DNA of 64,000 nt from Amoebidium appalachense (GCA_963693365.1 CAVNZM010000004.1:7130001-7194000); one strand, 5' to 3'. Shown: positions 49,152 through 63,223, numbered from the stretch's first letter. The notes: a model not told the origin generated them from the letters alone. Made by a program: numbers and translations.

Positions 49152-51291
49152 ACACACACACAGGGATTCACTGCAATCTATTCCCGCTTTCCTTCCTTCC
49201 CCCGTCACTATGATGACCTCCCGAGAGGGATGAAAGGTGGGATGGAGACACACACACACACACACACTCAGAGACATGTGCGTGCTCGGGCCTTGGCTTT
49301 CCCTGGCCCAACCAACCCCATTTCATTTCTTCCGGTTTTTTCACTTATGGAGGTCCTCGCCAATACCTATAACCTCTCTTATATCCCAACATCCCCACCC
49401 ATGCCCACCGCCTTCTCCACCAGAACATCAATGCAGCCTTTTCTCCCCCCCCCCCCCCCCCTCCTTTTCCCTTCGTTCCCTAGAACACGTTCTAACCTCC
49501 CCCCCCCCCCCCCCCCCTCCCCCTCTCCCTCCACCCGGGCCCCCGTCCCCTTACAGAGACACGGAGAGACGCAAGAGCGCGTTGCCCAGACTGAGTTCTG
49601 GAAGGCACACAGCAAAGATGCCAGTCTGGAGGAGATGATGTTGGACACCCACGGCTCCGAAATTGCTGCAAAGGACAAGCCTGAAATTCTCTCCTACCTG
49701 CCACCTCTTAAGGCATGAATCCCCCCTCAAACCCCAACACCCAACCCCAACCACCCCTCAACTCCCTCCCCCCCCCCCCCTCTTCACGAACACAACTGCC
49801 TAATCACAACTATGCACATGATTTTGATTTTTAGATCCCCGTGCCCCCCGCCCCTGCCCCCTAAACCCCCCCCCCACCCCACCCCTTCTTCCCAGGCAAC
49901 GTAAACAGGCGATGTGTATGTGTATCCCCTTCCCCTCTTCCCGTATGACCTGATCTCTAACCCGAGCACCTGCTGCACCTACCCCTCCCACCTCCTTCTC
50001 CTTTCCATGTGCCAGTATGTAATGTTGCACGTATCACGTGATCACAGAGCAACGGATTCATTGTGATATCTGAGCATCGACTAATGTGACATTGCACCAA
50101 TAGGACAAGCGTGTTCTCGAGCTGGGTGCTGGAATTGGCCGGTTCTCTGGCACGCTTGCCGAGGAGGCCAAGAGCGTTATTGCCGTCGACTTTATGGACT
50201 CCTTCTGCGCTAAAAATAGAGTTGCCAACGGCCACTATAACAACCTGACCGTCATCTGCTCCGACGTGACGTCCCTCGAGTTCCCCAACGTAAGTGGACC
50301 GGAATTGGAATTGTGAAGTGAAACTAGTTTTTTTTTTTTTTGGCGGGGGGGGGGGGGGGGGGGGAGGGAAGACTGATGGTGAAGGGGTTGGGTGTGGGTG
50401 TGGGAGGGGAGCGGGGAGGGAAGGGGGGGAGGGGGGGGACGTTGCAGGGGACGGGAGCCAGTAGCATGGGCATATTTGGTTTCCGGGGGAGGGAAGAGTG
50501 GGGGGGGGGAGGGCTGGCTACGGACATGCATGTCAGGATTCATTGGAAGGAAGTGATTTGGTAGCATCTGAGGGGGGCAGGTGTATGGGGAAGGGGATCG
50601 TGGGGCCGAGGGGGGGGGGGGGGGGGGGGGGGCTAGGTTGGAAAAGAGCAGGGAGACGTGCTTGGGAACGCAGTGAAAGGGGAATTGTGAGGGGCTCTGA
50701 GTCACAATTAAAAAAGGAAAGACAAAAACATTCTGCAGTATCTGGCGGGTAGAGTTAAGTGGGGCTCATTGGGTGAGAATAAGTAGGGAGGGGAACGGGG
50801 GGGAGGGGGGGGGGGGAGGAGGTTGGTGTGGGAATGGCCGTGTTGCTCAGTATATATAGCTTGTGGAGGTGGGTGGGGGTGATGGGGGAGGGGGGGGGGG
50901 GGAAAGCGAGGGAAAAGGAAAGTATTATGAAAAGCGGCTATGAAGAAGAGTTTAAGGCTGGAATGTGAGGATGTTTTACCCTTTTGGGGACGGGGGGGGG
51001 GGGGAGGGGGGAGGAGTGAGAGAAGAAGAAGAGAGGGCAGGGCGACTGGATATCTGGCTCATTTGCGTGATGTAAGTGGAAAAGGGGTCTCCCGGGGGAA
51101 GGGCAAGGTGGGGGATGAAGGAGGTAACGGACGTGGGTTGCAGTTATGGTGGCGGTGTGGGTGTGGGTGTGGGTGTTTTTTTTTTTTTTTTTTTTTTTTG
51201 GGGGGGGGGGGGGGGAAGGCTCGATGGAACACCACACATATGTACAGACAAAAGCAACCCTTCCCTACCTCCGCCGGTCTCAAGCTCACGA

Positions 51292-51327
<36 letters not shown>

Positions 51328-52089
51328 CCACAAGTACCCATGCAGACCCACACACACCCGTACACACACACACACGTACCCCCCCCCCCCCATCCCACCC
51401 TTCACACACACACGTACACGTACACAGGGCAACTTTGACGTTGTGTTCAGCAACTGGCTGCTTATGTACCTCTCGGATGCCGAGGTCAAGGGCCTAGCCG
51501 AGGCCACCCTCAAGTGGCTTGCCCCCGGAGGCTACGTTTTCTTCCGTGAGAGCTGCTACCACCAGAGCGGCGATGCAAAGAGAGACGCTAACCCTACTCA
51601 CTATCGCGCACCGGAGGATTACGATGCTATCTTCCAGGTGTGTAGTCAGTGTGTGTGTAGATGTGTGTGTGTTTGTGTAGGTGGGGGGGGGGGAGGGGGG
51701 AGGGGGGGGGGGAGAGTGTTGGAAGTGAGGGTGTGTGTGTGGGGGGGGGGAGGGGGTAGGGGCGGAAGGAGTTAGAGTGTTGCTTGCTATCAGTGCGGCT
51801 CCTTTGCTGTTTGCTTCGACTTTTGTTTGTGACTTGCTTTTGTGTGTGTGTTGGGGGGGGGAGGGGGTGGGGGGGGGGGGCAGGCACTGGGGGGGGGAGG
51901 GTAGCAAGGAGTTTGGTTATACATAGATGAAGACACTAGATGGAAATGTCACGTGGGTGTGGAAAGGAGGTTCTGTAAGATGCAATTTAGGAAGGAAGGA
52001 AGGTTGGAATGATACCTGACCAATGGTAAGGCCCTTGTTTCATATGTGCCGTCTACATCCCTAATCGTCGTGGCTTCCTCCACCGTAAC

Positions 52090-52124
<35 letters not shown>

Positions 52125-52276
52125 CCCCACACACACACCCATGACCTTCCCTCTTCCTCCTTCAAAAGTCTCTGTTCTCCTCTCCCCCCCCCCCTCCCCC
52201 CCCCCCCCCCCCCCCTCCCCCCACACACACACCCATGACCTTCCCTCTTCCTCCTTCAAAAGTCTCTGTTCTCCCC

Positions 52277-52319
<43 letters not shown>

Positions 52320-54279
52320 CCCTGCACCACCCACACACACCTCCACTTCTTTCCTGTTCCTTATCCCCCTGGTTTCTCAAACACGCATATTAGTCAATTA
52401 ACCGTTCCCCCCACGCACACACCTCCACCCTCCCCTCTCTTCAATCACTAACAAAAGACACCCATACACAACCACCCACACAATCACATATACATATACA
52501 CACGTACAACCACCTGCACACGCACACACACACATGCGTACACATACACACACATCCCCATGCACATGCGCACGTGTGATTCTTTCAGGGCGTGCGGTCG
52601 TCCGACGACAGCCACTTTGAGTTCTGCGAGATGCGCACAGTGAACATCTACAAGGAGCTCAAGAACAACCCCAACCAGCGCACATGGCTGTGGCGCAAGG
52701 CATCGGGCCTGATGGATGAGTCCCTGCCCCTGCAGGTGCGTGTTTTGTGGTTTCTTCTTGTTTTGTTTCCCTTTTTTTCATTGTTGCTGTTTTCTATCTT
52801 AGTTTGCTTTTTTTTTTCTTTTCTTTTGCCTTTTGTGTGTGTGTTGGGGGGGGGGGGGGGGGGGGGGGGGGGGATGTGGGTGCCTATGCGACGTGTGTGC
52901 TTGCTTTGAGGGGGGGGGGGGGGGGGGGGAGGGGCTGGTGGATGGGATGAGCGGGGAGAGAAGTGGAGGCAAGCATGCACGTGATGAATTCGGTGGTACG
53001 ATTGCATAAGTTTTTTTAAGAAACGTTTTGTGCATGTGGACTGGTGTCGGGTCACTGTGGTGATCCCGTGGGAGTGGAGAGGTTTTGTTGGGTTTAAAGG
53101 ATCGGGGGAGAGGAGGATGGACTGGAGGGAGCTGAAGGGAGAGGAGTGTGCGTGGGATTGGATAGATTTGTGGGTGGGGAAGACAGGGGACAGGGAGGGG
53201 CCCAATGAAACGGGGGTTTTTGTGGGAGTAGGGGTTGTGGTTAGGTGAAGTTTTATACTTTGAGAAGGTGGCGGGGGAGATGAGGGAGGGGGAGATTGGA
53301 AGGGGGGGGGGGGGGGGGAAGGGGGGGAGAGATGGAAGAGACATCGGTTACATGTGATTTTTTTTGTGGGGGGGGGGGGGGGAGGCAGAGGCGCCGGAGG
53401 TGGAGGGAGGGTGGAAGGGGGAGCAGGGGAGAGGTGGGGAGGGGAGGAGGGGGGGGGGGGGGGGAGGTTTCTACATATGCCTTTGAAGTATACTCACACT
53501 CACCCCTCCCACCCCCAACAGCGGTTCCTTGACACGCAGCAATACAGTGCCAAGGGTGTGGCCAAGTACGAGCGTGTGTTTGGGCCCGGATATGTCTCGG
53601 CCGGTGGTCTGGAAACCACAAAGGTAGAGATATGGGGACACATACGAAAGGGCAACTTTTTGCCTGTCACTGCATGTTCACTGAAGTAGCATGTATGACA
53701 GTCACACAAGCACGCACACACACACACACACACAGACAGACAGACAGACACACTCGACGTGACTGACATGGATAGGCAGTCACATACGGTACATTGATGG
53801 ATAGGTGGTGGGTGAAGAAGAAAGCACTTGTCATGCAGCTTCAGGCAACGAGATGTCCCCTCCCCTCCCCCCCTCCCCCCGCCTCTGCCCTCCCTCCCTC
53901 CAAACACGCGTGCGAGCATGTGTCATATAAGAAACCCCCCAGCCCCACCCGTACCCTCTCCCCCAAATCCCATTCTCATGCACACCTTCTCCCCATTACG
54001 CTCGCTTTGTACTTCGCATTGTGTAACCCAATCCCCTCCCCCCCCTTGCCCGCCTTGCGCCCGCCCTCCCCTTCTGAGAAGCCCCAACGACAACCATGTT
54101 TTTGACGCCCTGTTTATGTTCGGGAACATTTTATGCGCTCACTGTGATTGGTTGCTGACTGAGGGGGTGCAAACAGGAATTCACGGCCAAGCTCAACCTC
54201 AAGCACGGAGACTACGTGTTGGATGTGGGCTCTGGGATCGGTGGGGGTGACTTCTACATGGCCGAGGTACGTGCACATG

Positions 54280-54316
<37 letters not shown>

Positions 54317-57011
54317 CTGCCCGTAAGCACACGTACATTTGCATGCACATATGTGCACGCATTTGGCACACACACACGGATATTATGCACAGGCATGCAC
54401 ACGCATGCGCATCTGTGCACACATGCACACACAAACGGACATAAGGCAGATGCACACAAGTAGGCACAAAGGCATCCATAGACGTGCATGCGCACACGTC
54501 CACACTCCGGCATGCACATGCACACACACGTACACAGAGGCATACAATCACATGTACAGACAGGCATGTACACACGGTTACACAAAGGTATGCATACACA
54601 CACATGTACATAGGCATACACAGACGTGCACCCCTGCACAACAGGGTATGGGAGGGAGGGGGGAGGACGGGTACATTTGATACTTTCTAGGGGGGGGGGG
54701 GGGGATAGAAAAAAAGAAGACGCACACACACACGGACAGACAGAGAGAGGCATGTACGACCACACCTGGGCGCCCCCACCCAAATATGTTCCTTGGTTCC
54801 TTGTCAAAAAGATACCATGCCATGTTCTGCCCCGTGGTCTTTGCCAATGCACTTTTGCGCTTGTATAATGCTTTCCAACCCCTTCACCCTTCAACCCACC
54901 CCGTAGATCCCCACTCCACCCAACCACTCAAAAACAAGTCAACTGACTGATGACTCACAAGCACACACGGGCACAAAAGCACGCACGTACACGGACACAT
55001 ACATGCACCAACGCCCACACAAACTTAACCACACACACACCCACACACACACACACACACACACATGCACCTGCACCTGCACCTGCACGGACACACTTGC
55101 ACACTTATGCACACATGCACACACACGTCCACACACGTCCACACACATGCAGACATACACGCATACACACACATCCACACACCTCTGCACATGTACACGC
55201 ACTCCGCACACACACACACGTACACATGTACACGTACACACGCACAGACGTACCAGGTGCGTGTGATGGGCATCGATCTGTCCACCAACATGGTAGCAGA
55301 GGCCAAGGCCCGTGCTGCCTCTAAGCGCCACCTGGACGTGCAGTTTGATGTGTGTGACGTCACCACGGCCCAGTACGCTGCAAACGTGTTCGACGTGGTC
55401 TACTCGAGGGACACCATCCTGCATATTCTCGACAAGCAGGTCTTGTTCCAGAAATTCCAGGTAAATTTTCATAAAGGACCCCCCCCCGTTCCCCATAAGC
55501 ATATATCCTATGACAAGCAGGTTGTGTGTTCTAGATATTCCAGGCGAAAAAAACTTTTTTTTTTTGGCCAAGCTTCCCCCCCCCCCCCCCCCCCCCCCCC
55601 CCCCATCTGTCCACTTCTGCATATCCCCTCTGATAGCCATAGACACACTTCACACATTGCATTACACGCATCCATGCACACACCGCTCTGTTGGCGACAG
55701 CTCCCTTGGAACCCATGCGGCATGTTACCCGCCGGTGTAACATAACTCGGACAATCGGTTGGCTTTTTTCAAGCCCAAAGCAATGGGTGATACCATATTT
55801 CCGGCTGACATCCGGGGGCATAGCTTTCCGTTCGAAGACGTTAAAAGTTCCGCCCTAGTAAGCGTGTTACTACCCTGCGGCATGGGTCAAATCTCATATT
55901 TTCCCCTCTGATTGCGAATTTGCGGCCTTCGGGACTTAATTCTTTTCAGCTGGTGTAGTACGTTAGCCAGGGAAGTATCGACTTAGGTAGCGACGGGGGA
56001 GCTTCCCAGAAGCCCCGTCTCCTGAGTTCCTACCTATATTTTTCTTGCTTCTGTTTACTGCTGCAACTTTAACCCCCGGCCTTTCCCACTGCCCTTGCCT
56101 GCATAAGTTACCCTGCTCGTCTCTGATCAAGACGGGTGACCCGACCCACCCATGTTCAAGTGAAACAGTATCTGAGTTGGGTTTCGTTAACGAGGCGAAT
56201 GGGTCGAAACTCGGGTACTGTGGATGACGTGGGCCCCCCCTAGGATGGGCTCTGCTTATTATGCATACTCTTTATGTATGGTTTGCATTCTGCATCGTGT
56301 TATCCGTTTGTTCTTGTGTACCTCGTACTTTATGACGCATTTAAAACCCCCCCCCCCCCCCCCCCCCCACAAAAAAAAAAAAAAAAAAAAAAAAAAAGCC
56401 CCGCCTTCCATCCCCCCATTTCCACCTTGAGGTTTAGATCCATTCCAGCGCTTGGTAACTGTGTTATTGCTCTTTTCGTTATATCTTAATCCACACAACC
56501 ACGTATACTCCCGGGCTTCCGGCATTCCCAACATTCCAAAGCCACATTCCACTCATTGCACGGTGCATTCCAGACATGGCTGCGGCCCGGTGGTCGGCTG
56601 CTGATCTCGGACTACTGCTGTGGGCCGGAGGAGACCCAGTCGGAGGAGTTTAAGGCCTATGTCGAGAAGAGGGGCTACAGCCTGCTCGAACCTGCCCAGT
56701 ATGGAAAGGTATGTGGCCAGTCACGGCACATATTTGGATGCACTCGTGTGTTGTGCTCATCCCGATTTTTGTACTTGGTACTGTGAAACACATTCTCCGT
56801 CCGCCTTCTCCCCACCCCACCCACCATTAGCACTATCATTGCCACCCTGCCCTCGTTCTTTTTTCCCACCACTATGTAATCTACTTTCAGAAATCTAGAT
56901 TCCCCCCTTTGTCCACCGACCCCCCCTTCTGCGTCTCTCTTTCAGGGTCAGAGGAATCACAACCTAACCTATCCTACCATCTACGCAAACGCTTGTACAC
57001 GTGCATCTCCG

Positions 57012-57043
<32 letters not shown>

Positions 57044-57272
57044 GCTGCTTGAGGCTGCGGGGTTCCAAAACGTTGTTGTCGAGGATCGCACGGAGCAATT
57101 CGTGTCTGTGCTCAAGCGCGAACTTGCCGATTTCGAGGCAGGAAAAGACGCGTTCTTGCAGGAATTTTCGCAGGCCGATTACAATGAAATTGTCGACGGC
57201 TGGAAGGCAAAGCTGGCCCGCTGTGCTGCCGGCGACCAAAAGTGGGCCCTGTTCACTGCAACAAAGAACTAG
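48367..57272 (+). CDS. Bidomain phosphoethanolamine N-methyltransferase
   Basis: Exons 48367-48375, 49557-49712, 50104-50289, 51428-51637, 52589-52735, 53522-53623, 54177-54266, 55257-55460, 56574-56708 and 57045-57272, every junction phase 0, 488 residues. The first methyltransferase domain has [24 protein letters not shown] and the family signature [20 protein letters not shown]. The second has [38 protein letters not shown] and [14 protein letters not shown]. Plant enzymes of this architecture methylate phosphoethanolamine three times with S-adenosylmethionine to give phosphocholine, the first step in domain 1 and the others in domain 2. Length matches the plant type. The start exon codes only Met-Pro-His. 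Intron 2 begins with GC (AAG|GCATGA), not GT. Several acceptors follow CA repeats (exons 4, 8, 10). Confidence 0.95.
48541..48800. repeat. Tandem duplication in methyltransferase intron 1
   Basis: CGTGATAGGGTTGATCTATC through CTAGCAATAT is repeated from 48541 and 48681, about 140 bp apart. Each copy ends in a C run of about 30. The repeat unit seems to have been copied together with its C run. Confidence 0.9.
52118..52315. repeat. Tandem duplication with C runs in intron 4
   Basis: CACACACACCCATGACCTTC through AAAGTCTCTGTTCTC occurs twice about 94 bp apart, each copy followed by a long C run. Confidence 0.88.
56040..56346 (-). repeat. Dispersed repeat R1, long copy
   Basis: Inverted copy of 59717-60012, about 85-90 percent alike by eye, in methyltransferase intron 8. 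At its outer end (56346-56397) it meets a C run followed by an A run. In R1 orientation it contains GGTTCGACC or GTTTCGACCC, similar to a polymerase III B box, so a SINE is possible but unproven. Confidence 0.8.
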
Positions 57273-58160
57273 AAACAGAGCAAAGGCCCCGTGCTTCTGC
57301 TTACTAGGTTAAAGGTGTTGTTGCTGGTGTGTTGCGCCCTTTTTTCCCCTTGGTTTTCTTTGCTCGAATCTTTTTATCTTATGATCTCCCCGCCTGCCCG
57401 GTTGTCATAAGGCTAATGGATGTATCCAATACTCTTGGTTGGTGTTTAGAGGGGTACGGGCTTGGGCTTTATTTTCGATGCAAGTCCCTTTCTTTTCTTT
57501 TTTCTTTCGTCAATCTCTCCTCTCCATCTTTGTCTCACCTCCCCGACTCTACAACTGTGTTTCCACTCAAAGTTGAATGTTTTGATTCGTTATTTCTCAT
57601 CAGGTAACTGCTTACATTCATGACAGCTCGTGTCTCTCTATATAGTTTATTTTTATATGCAGGATGGTGAAAGTTGGTGATGTATTTCACCCAAATGCAA
57701 TGTGTTGAAGTTGAATGGTGTATATCTAGCCTATTTGTATGTGATAGGCTATACCAAAAAAATGTAGCATATCACAACTAGCACATTCGATCAAGGTCTC
57801 CTAAAAAGCACACGGTGCGCTACTTAGGAGGCCTTGCATTCGACATCGATGTTGTTTGGTCTGGTATAATTTTTTGGCGTCAGGCAGATATATAGGGAGA
57901 TGTAATGGTAGGTGGACATACATTGGATAGTGTGGTGTTAGTTTGAGTTATGAAATGTGAGAGTTATAATTCCTGGCATCGATGCCCCCCACAGTGTTTT
58001 TTGTTATATGTTTTGGGCCAGGGGGGGCTCTTGTAAATATGAGCGTCGCCTGACTTGGTGACTGGTGACTGGCAGCCCTGGTTGGCTGCATTAAAAGCAA
58101 TCATAATAACAGCATTTATCACGAACAGCCATACACCGTGACACACGCGCTCACACTTAC

Positions 58161-58261
58161 CCATCCATGAATTTGCACAATCCCTTCGAATCTGTATTTA
58201 CCTCGTCAACTGTGGAATCCGCTGCAGGCACTTGCGGCAGCTGTTCTTCTAGATCTATCAT
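58161..58261 (-). other. Possible start exon of an unidentified minus-strand gene
   Basis: On the minus strand an ATG at 58261 follows an in-frame stop and opens MIDLEEQLPQVPAADSTVDE, VNTDSKGLCKFMD, then a strong donor GG|GTAAGT. A downstream acceptor TTTTAATGCAG at about 58090 leads to a short open frame. The most protein-like reading (CQSPVTKSGDAHIYKSPP) is in a different phase and crosses a run of seven C. The gene is therefore unproven. Confidence 0.3.
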
Positions 58262-58492
58262 AGTGTCCAACAGCTAGATCTGGCCCGTCCCCTGGGCCAC
58301 TCCCTCAGTAGCTACCTTCGCGAAACGTTACCATAATGATTACATATTATGTACCTTGATCATGTGTGCGCGATTTGCGAATCAGAATGCGAGTTATCTT
58401 TTCCAGTCTGTGTGTATGATTTTCATGCGGCCGTGAAAGCCCACATGGGTGGGTGGGGTTGGTGTGTGTGTGCGCGTGCGCATGCCTTTGGT

Positions 58493-58531
<39 letters not shown>

Positions 58532-59400
58532 GGAATGAGATCCGGGCACATAGCTTAGCAATCATTTATTTGTCGCCGATTTTTACTTCACAAATTCCCA
58601 TCCCGGTATTCACCCATCCACATCTTGCATTTAACCTGCCGTTTATAACGGCTCGGCAGGTACATGCATACATATATAGGTCAATACATGAATGTAGATA
58701 CAGAGGGTGAAAACGTCCAGGGATTATCGCATGTACAAAAACAAAGACTACACAAAATCATCTCATACAGCTGGGTAACAGAACCAAAACCAAGCTGACG
58801 GCACACACGCACTGCGTGCAAAAAGTCCAACACAGGCAAAACGTGACCAGTTTTTTCTTGCTCGCACGTGTAGCCATCAGCAAAGCGGAAAGATAGGAGG
58901 GAGATAGATATAACACATAGAAAGAAATGAATGCGAGTGGGAAGTAGTTAGAGAGGGGAGCTGGGGTAGTGTTCCTGTCTGTATGTGGCGTGGTGCACAT
59001 GTTCATGTCCGTCTTGTGGTGTTGGGGTGTGGGCGCATACACAGTGCCGTGTGTGCGTGTCCGTGGCCTGTGTGTGCGGTGGGTACCCGCGAGGGGTGCG
59101 TGAATATCGGTGAAAGTGTAACACGCTCACGTATTATTTGCGCATATCTCGCACGTTTGTGTTGTATGTCTACGTGATTCATGCAGGTTTGTGGTGTCTA
59201 TCTAAAGGTGATATTTTTTCCATCTAGAGGATGTGTGGGGTGAGCATGAAAGAAGACAACTCTTTATAGGGCTACCACAAAATACATCCCACAGACAATT
59301 CACACCATTTTAAACAACGGGCCTTTCGACATGCGTAGAGGAAAAGAACGATCAAACGGGTGAGATTGGGGTTGCAGCAAATAAAAAGGAATCCGGGGAG

Positions 59401-59434
<34 letters not shown>

Positions 59435-59716
59435 GGGGGAGAAGGGGGGGGAAGGGGGGGGATACTAACAACTTGGACGATAAGGGGTGGCAAACATGGA
59501 AGCAAAGACAAAACAACGAGCACACACACCACACACACACACACACCACACACACAGACCCCACCATCAGTGGGGTTCATACACCAGCCTTCAAAAAGAA
59601 TGGCTTCTAACTCTTTACCGCTCGAGATATGGCAAAGGTGCATGTGTATGTGTGTGGTGGGGGGCGGGTAGTGGTGATTGGTTTTGTTGGGGGGGGGGGG
59701 GGGGGGGGGGGGGGGG

Positions 59717-60011
59717 TTGAATGCGTCAAAAAGTACGAAGTACACAAGAACAAACGGATAACACGATGCAGAATGCAAGCCATACATAAAGAGTATGCAT
59801 AGCAGAGCCCATCCTCAGGGGGGGCCCACGTCATCCACAGTACCCGAGGTTCGACCTATTCACCTCGTTAACGAAACCCAGCTCAGATACTGTTTCGCTT
59901 GAACATGGGTAGGTCACCCGTCTTGATCAGAGACGAGCAGGGTTGCTTATGCAGGCAAGGGCAGTGGGAAAGGCCGGGGGTTAAAGTTGCAGCAGTAAGC
60001 AGAAGCAAGAT

Positions 60012-60012
<1 letters not shown>
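59717..60012 (+). repeat. Dispersed repeat R1, long copy
   Basis: GAATGCGTCAAAAAGTACGA to GCAGTAAGCAGAAGCAAGAT. It is flanked by G runs on both sides (59690-59716 and 60013-60043), as are the other copies. Confidence 0.85.
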
Positions 60013-60045
<33 letters not shown>

Positions 60046-60163
60046 AAGCACAAGTCCAAGTCTGGGCCATGCACGGGAGCTAAAGCAAGGCAGCGAGTCA
60101 GAGCAAGAAAGAGAGCAAGGGGAGCACCATTACCTTATAAGGAAGGAGGGCAATATATCCCGT

Positions 60164-60396
60164 TTACTGGGGACCGCCGGGGGCGCGCTTGTTTGCCGCA
60201 AAGGCGACCTTGAAGCAGATCTGGTCCGAGCCGTTGCCGGTGGGCACCCTCAGGTGGTTGAGGATGGCTGCGGCCTCAACGGCATGCTCGATGCTGTCGT
60301 ACTCGAGCATGCCCGTGGATGGCCGGGTGACGTCTGGATAAAAAGGGGAAAAAAGAAAGGGAAAGGTGTTAGACGGGTGCAAGTGGAGGTGTGTGT

Positions 60397-60455
<59 letters not shown>

Positions 60456-61001
60456 GTTACAGAGTCACATTCACGACGGACAACACCAATAAGATCTCCC
60501 ACACAAAGGGGGGGGGGGGGGGGGGGGGGGGGAGGAGAGAATATTGTCGTTCAGAATCACAGCAACACACCATCGGAAAACAGCTCCACTCCAACAGTAG
60601 CCTCCGTCCCCCCCCCCCCCTCCTCCCCCCCCCCCCCCCCAAAACCACAACGAGCAAAAAATAATAAAATAATAAAAATAATAGTAAACCCCACCACCCC
60701 AGCAAGGCCAGGCAGGCACGTACCCTTGTCGAAAGTTTTGCAGCTGACCGGTGCGGGTGCGCCAGCCTCAAGGCTCATCTGAGTGATGGACTCGGGGGTG
60801 GAGCCGGGGGGGGCATTGTAGAAGTGCACGTTGGTGCTGGGCTTGTACAGCCTGTTCTTGTTGTCCGGACGCAGGAACCGGTTGAGCTTGCTGGCTCCGT
60901 ACTCAACAGTGGCGGGTGTGCCGTCGGCAAGGTTCTTGACTTGCTGTGGGTGCATGGAAACAAGTGTGTGAGTGTTAGGTGAGGAAGGTGGGTGGGTGGG
61001 A

Positions 61002-61056
<55 letters not shown>

Positions 61057-63170
61057 GGGGGGGGGGGGAAGGTTATATATATATATATATATATATAAAT
61101 ATATATTGAGAGAGAGAGAGAGAGAGAGAGAAAGATTGTGCGTGTGCAGCAGTCGATATGTACGGAACGAGCATATGGACATGTCTTAACATACCTACAC
61201 GGAGGTTGTGTACATCTCACCTATAAAACTGAGATGTGTTAAGCGGCAGAGGAAAGCAGAATGGGCGAGTCTGAGAAGGTGTGTGTGTGTGTGTGTGTGT
61301 GTACGTGTGTGTTTTTGGGGGGGAACCCTTCAAGAGTCAACATAGGAAGCATAATCATCGTAAAGCTACGCCAAAAATCATGGCACACATGCGGCCACCG
61401 ACCTGCTGCCCGCCGCCAGCAATGTAGGGGTGCTTTGAGCGCTGCAGCTCGAGCTTGGAGCCAAACAGGGGGGTGCCGTTGAGGCTCTGCATGGCCACGT
61501 CGGCAGCATAGCCGTCGCTCATCTGCACCATCGCAATCCCGGGCTTCTCCGGCAGGAACTTGATCTGTGGCCAGTGCACAGTCAGTATATACATGCAGCC
61601 AGTGCACCCTTTTGATGTGCATACTAGAACCAGTGCACAGTTCTCACACATACAGCCAGTACACAGCTGGCATGCATGCAGCCAGCGCACATTTTGCTAT
61701 ATGTACCCTAGAACCAGTGCACAGTTGCACAGCTGACATCCATGGAGAGGGAGCACGTGGTGGTCTATGCAGGATGCTTCACATAGAGAAGGCATATGCG
61801 ATGGTTCCACAGGGATGTCCACATGCAACACAACACACGTGACAGTGCCCACGGTTATTACAACTTTCCAAAGGTGACAAGTTTCTTATCCTAAACTGAA
61901 TTCTTCTTCCAGTTTCTTATCCTAACTGAATTCTTCTTCCCTTTTGCGCCTTCACAGCCTAATCCAGTCGTCCTGTCCCCCCCCCCCCCCCCCCCCTCCC
62001 CGCCGCCCGCCCCCCAAAACCACCACGACAATCTGGCGCGTCACAAACCATGTGCACAAAAGCACCACTCCTCTCTCCCACATGCACGGACCTTAGCCAC
62101 GTTGCCGTACATGCAGAACAGGTTGAACAGCCTGTCGCAGTTCATCTTGTCGGCAGGCAGCCCGTACACCATCAGCACCGGCCCACCACCAGTGGCCCCC
62201 ATGCCCCCCATAGGTCCTCCCATGGGCCCCCCCATGCCGCCCATGGGTCCCCCCATACCCCCGATCGGGCCTCCCATACCGCCCATAGGACCCCCCATCC
62301 CACCCATGGGTCCCCCCATGCCTCCCATTGCGCCACCACGGCCGCTGTGAAAAGTTTTGTTAGTGCATGTGCCATGGAAAAAAAAAACAAAAAAGACTGA
62401 AATTGTCGCCACCATCCTCACCAAAAAAATGTAACACCCAAAGCCTCAGCACGTATTCACTAACCCTTCTTGACCTGCCCTTCCATACTTATCGAACGTT
62501 ATGTTCTGCACGAACAGATGCGAGAAGGAGCCCATGACGCGGGCCAGAATAGGGGTAAAGGCACACACACACACACACACACACAGGAACCACGTGCGCA
62601 GGAACGCAAACAAGTAAAAAGTAAAATCTCTTCATCCGAGTACCAAAAACATGCCACTCACCCTACGCACAAGCACTAGTTATTGCCCACAACCACAGCA
62701 CTGACCACTAACCAACCTGCCACACAGCACCATGCACGCCTGAAGCCCCCCCCCCCCCCCCCCCCCCACCACCACCACCACACACACACACACACACCAC
62801 CTACCCAACAGCGCCTGCCATGCCCAGGTTCGCCTGCGCTCCCATGAAAGGTGGGTGCTGTGCGCCCGACCCGAGGTTCGGCTGTGTGTAGTCGAAGGTG
62901 TTTTCGTCGTTGCGACGAACGTTGAGTTTTCCTGCGCGGGAGTACTCAATCTTGAGCGTGCAGCACCCAGCGTACACATCGGCATTGTTGAGAGAGTCAC
63001 GGGCGCGCATGGCAGAGTCGACTGTCTCAAACTCAACCATGCCCTGTGTGTGTGTGTGTGCCCGTTAATGTGTGTGTCTGTAAGTGTGCAAGTGTGTTTG
63101 TGTGTGAGTTTATATCTGTGTGTGTCGTGCCAGTAAGCATACGCATAGGTGTGAGTGCTTGTGCGCGTAA

Positions 63171-63223
<53 letters not shown>

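Larger units (their letters stand above)
57273..60163. other. Spacer between convergent methyltransferase and hnRNP L genes
   Basis: It holds the methyltransferase 3' UTR (T- and pyrimidine-rich), a candidate minus-strand start exon at 58161-58261, a G run at 58497-58530, short CA/GT tracts, a G run at 59406-59434, CACACCACACA repeats at 59521-59555, and repeat R1 at 59717-60012. Confidence 0.5.

Noticed and set aside
59780-59860. tRNA gene in repeat R1
   Set aside because: Only a B-box-like word is visible; no cloverleaf could be drawn.
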